Program-made: the position numbers and the translations under genes
The notes under the pieces: model-generated
Databases searched by the model: none
Seen by the model: only the letters and a program-made list of their open reading frames with translations
Told to the model about the DNA's origin: nothing
In this document: one piece after another, positions 11,211 through 64,000 of the stretch
Layout of the letters: each line of letters begins with the position of its first letter
Position numbering within the stretch: the first letter of the stretch is position 1
NCBI RefSeq assembly: GCF_038502225.1
Contig: NC_091307.1
Coordinates: forward strand, 25,106,368-25,170,367
Reading direction: 5' to 3'
DNA: 64,000 bases
From: Cherax quadricarinatus
Taxonomy: Eukaryota; Arthropoda; Malacostraca; Decapoda; Parastacidae

Positions 11211-11635
11211 ATGAGGGTGTAGAAATCTGCAGTGGAAAGGAGGTGGAGGGGGTCATCCTAGGAAAGATTGGAGGGAGGGAATAGAGAGACTTTGTATACG
11301 AGGGACTTGGACATCCAACAGGGGTGTGTGTGTGTGTTAGGAGCGAGTGGAGGCAATTGATTTTTTCATGACTTGATGTACTGTTGGAGTGGGAGCAAGG
11401 TAGCATTTATGAAGGAATTCAGGGAAACCGGTTAACCAAACATAAATCCTGAAGGTGAAAAGTACAGTGCCTGCACTCTGAAGGTAGGGGTAGGGATATT
11501 GTGGTTTGGAAGGGTAAGTTGTAATGTCAGCATGCCTCTGTCAAGACAGTGATGGAGTGAGTGATGGTGTAAGCATTTCTTCTTTTCTGAGTCGTCCTAC
11601 ATTGGTGGGAGACACTCAATTTGTTAGAAAATATC

Positions 11636-12531
11636 AATAATGTATCTTATTCTTTTCTATGCACAAACTGAAGATTTGAATTTGTTCCGTTGTTAAAAAC
11701 TTACAATTTTCTACTAAGCTGATGTGGCCCACAAAACAAAATAATAGCTCACCCTTGCTCTAGATACCTGTAATACACTACTCAAATTTATGTTATCACT
11801 TAAGAGCTCACTATAAATTTGTTTCATTGACTGCTTTAAGTGAAGATTTTCACAATAGCCACTGTCCACATGATCAAAATATATGCTGTCATACAGCACT
11901 ATTAATACCATGTTTATTTGAGTCATATAATTCATGAGAAAGACTCAGTGTCAAGGGTCTAAGCCATAATTCTTTGTAAAAGCTATAGAAAGATCAGTAG
12001 TTGATGGATCCTCTTTTAATTGTCAAAGTCTTTATATGATATGAATATAGATCTGACATTTTCCTACAAGTATACAGAAATTAATGTACAACTTCTGGCG
12101 GGGAATGTTCTAATAAATAATTTACCATGAAGTCAAGAAACAGAAATCTACATGTATATTTAAAAATAATCATAATTTAAATATTCTACAAAAATAATAA
12201 AATGGAAAGCACAGATAAAAAGTAGCTTACCAAAACTGCTAAAAGTAATGACTAAAAATCACAAAAACTCAGCACATATCTTTGGTGGTAAGCAATGAGA
12301 AAAAAAAAAGTAAAGTTAATAATATAGAACATGCTAAACTGTGTTACTTTTACTTAAAATAGTATTATTTTGAACAACCTCTCATGGCAATGTACCTGTG
12401 CTACAAACACTGCTGGAAATCCAGTGCAATAACACACTTAAAATTCAGTGACTGACGAGACACTCCTGTATTATCAACAGGATAAAATACATTTGACAGA
12501 TTTTAAAAAAATTATATTAATTACATAATGT
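11636..12531. other. Probable 3' UTR or flank of the zinc-finger gene
   Basis: Non-repeat A/T-rich sequence following the stop codon on the minus strand. No other gene is visible; the only candidate signal is the hexamer at 11913-11918. Confidence 0.4.
11913..11918 (-). terminator. Possible poly(A) signal of the zinc-finger gene
   Basis: AATAAA reads on the minus strand about 615 nt after the stop codon in otherwise non-repeat, A/T-rich sequence. It is the first clear hexamer I found downstream of the stop. Position and motif are the only evidence. Confidence 0.25.
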
Positions 12532-63108
<50,577 letters not shown>

Positions 63109-63335
63109 CTGAAGATACAACAAAACATCTTTAGTTACAATCCAATCTCTATGTACATAATCTGTGTGTATGTAATTATCTACATGAAGTTGCAGGAAGT
63201 GAGTTCTAGCTCTTAATCCTGCCTCTTTTGACTAACATGAAATAGCTGTCATAACAATTTTAAAACCTCTGTATGAAGTCTGCTTCTACTGTGACACTGT
63301 TCAGTTTGTTACACATTACTTTACCAAACATTTTT

Positions 63336-63990
63336 TTTTTAACACACTGGCCGTCTCCCACCGAGGCAGGGTGCCCCAAAAAAGAAAAACACTCACTATC
63401 ATTCAACACTTTCACCATCATTCACACATAATCACGGTCTTTCCAGAGGTACCCAGATATGACAGTTTAGAGGTCTTTCCAAACAGCCAATATCCCAAAC
63501 CCCTCTACTAAAGTGCAGGCACTGTACTTCCCACCTCCAGGACTTGAGTCTGACTAACTGGTTTCCCTGAATCCCTTCACAAAATATTACCCTGCTCACA
63601 ATCAAACAGCTCGTCAGGTCCCAAAAGCCATTCATCTCCATTCACTCCTATCTAACACACTCACACATGCCTGCTGCATGTCCAGGCCCCTTGCACACAA
63701 AACTTCTTTCACCCCCCTCCTCCATCCTTTCCTAGGACGACCCCTACTCTTCCTCCCATCCACTACAGATTTATATATCCCCCCCAAGTTATTATATTTT
63801 GCTCCATCCTCTCTAAATGACCAAACCATCTCAATATCCCCTCTTCAGCTCTCTGAATAATACTATTTGTAACTCCACACCTCCTAATTTTCACACTATG
63901 AATTCTCTGCACAATATTTACACCGCACACTGCCTTTAGACAAGATATCTCCACTGCCTCCAACCTCCTCCTTGCTGCAGCATTCAAACA
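63336..63990 (-). mobile_element. Old RTE (group C) 3' part
   Basis: T run and AACACACTGGCCGTCTCCC, a 3' UTR, then codons for SEWR, ARGLDMQQACVSVLDRS, GRPRKGW and RRLEAVEISCLKAVCGVNI in two frames. Diverged from A and B and interrupted by frame changes. Confidence 0.8.
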
Positions 63991-64000
63991 TTGAATAAAA

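Larger units (their letters stand above)
9505..11635 (+). mobile_element. Old RTE (group C) 3' part, split by a later RTE
   Basis: The left segment 9505-9936 and right segment 11211-11635 are plus-strand pieces of the RTE C-terminal coding region and 3' UTR (CGVNIM-like residues, then a CCTGCACTCTGAAGG block near 11471). Many stops and shifts show age. The pieces are separated by a younger copy bounded by the duplicated ATGAGGGTGT (9927-9936 and 11211-11220). Confidence 0.75.

Overview
The window looks like nuclear DNA of an arthropod, most probably a decapod crustacean. The grounds are a spliced C2H2 zinc-finger gene with very long introns, abundant (TA)n, (GA)n and (TTA)n microsatellites, and dense RTE-type and I/Nimb-type LINEs, pogo/Tigger-like and TTAA-type DNA elements. 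The species call rests on remembered repeat families and is inference.

The only convincing host gene is a C2H2 zinc-finger gene on the minus strand. Six exons can be placed by splice signals and matching reading phase (63031-63108, 61770-61790, 24779-24906, 20879-21041, 13806-14486, 12532-13008). They give about 515 residues with six zinc fingers and an acidic, Ser/Thr-rich C-terminus. The 5' end lies beyond the right edge. Nearly everything else is intronic or flanking repeat; one intron of about 36.9 kb is packed with insertions.

Layout. 1-7430: a pogo-type MITE, a full-length I/Nimb-like LINE (589-7178) with target-site duplication, and two mini-elements made of the LINE's own ends. 7430-12530: mostly plain sequence plus a three-level nest of RTE copies (9505-11635). 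12532-24906: four zinc-finger exons separated by RTE copies and TA-flanked DNA elements. 24907-41100: a TTAA-type element split by a pogo derivative, a 5'-truncated Nimb copy, and an almost complete RTE with an open 968-codon frame. 41100-51980: (GA)n tracts, a Jockey-like remnant, RTE fragments, and a 5.8-kb TA-flanked transposon that splits an RTE copy and contains a 194-bp satellite, a probable solo LTR and two more RTEs. 51980-61440: head-to-tail and inverted RTE fragments separated by poly(A) and (TA)n, including a second open 968-codon copy. 61440-64000: two zinc-finger exons and an old RTE fragment.

RTE copies fall into at least three groups, called A, B and C here. A is young, with open frames; B has a different 3' UTR ending in poly(A); C is old and decayed. 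The most interesting signal is that the 5' end of the Nimb-like LINE can fold into the nested double-pseudoknot order of an HDV-type self-cleaving ribozyme. Its mini-elements keep the first helix with compensatory changes. The RTE family has a parallel mini-element (whole 5' UTR joined to the last ~60 nt) whose 5' end also carries a conserved helix.
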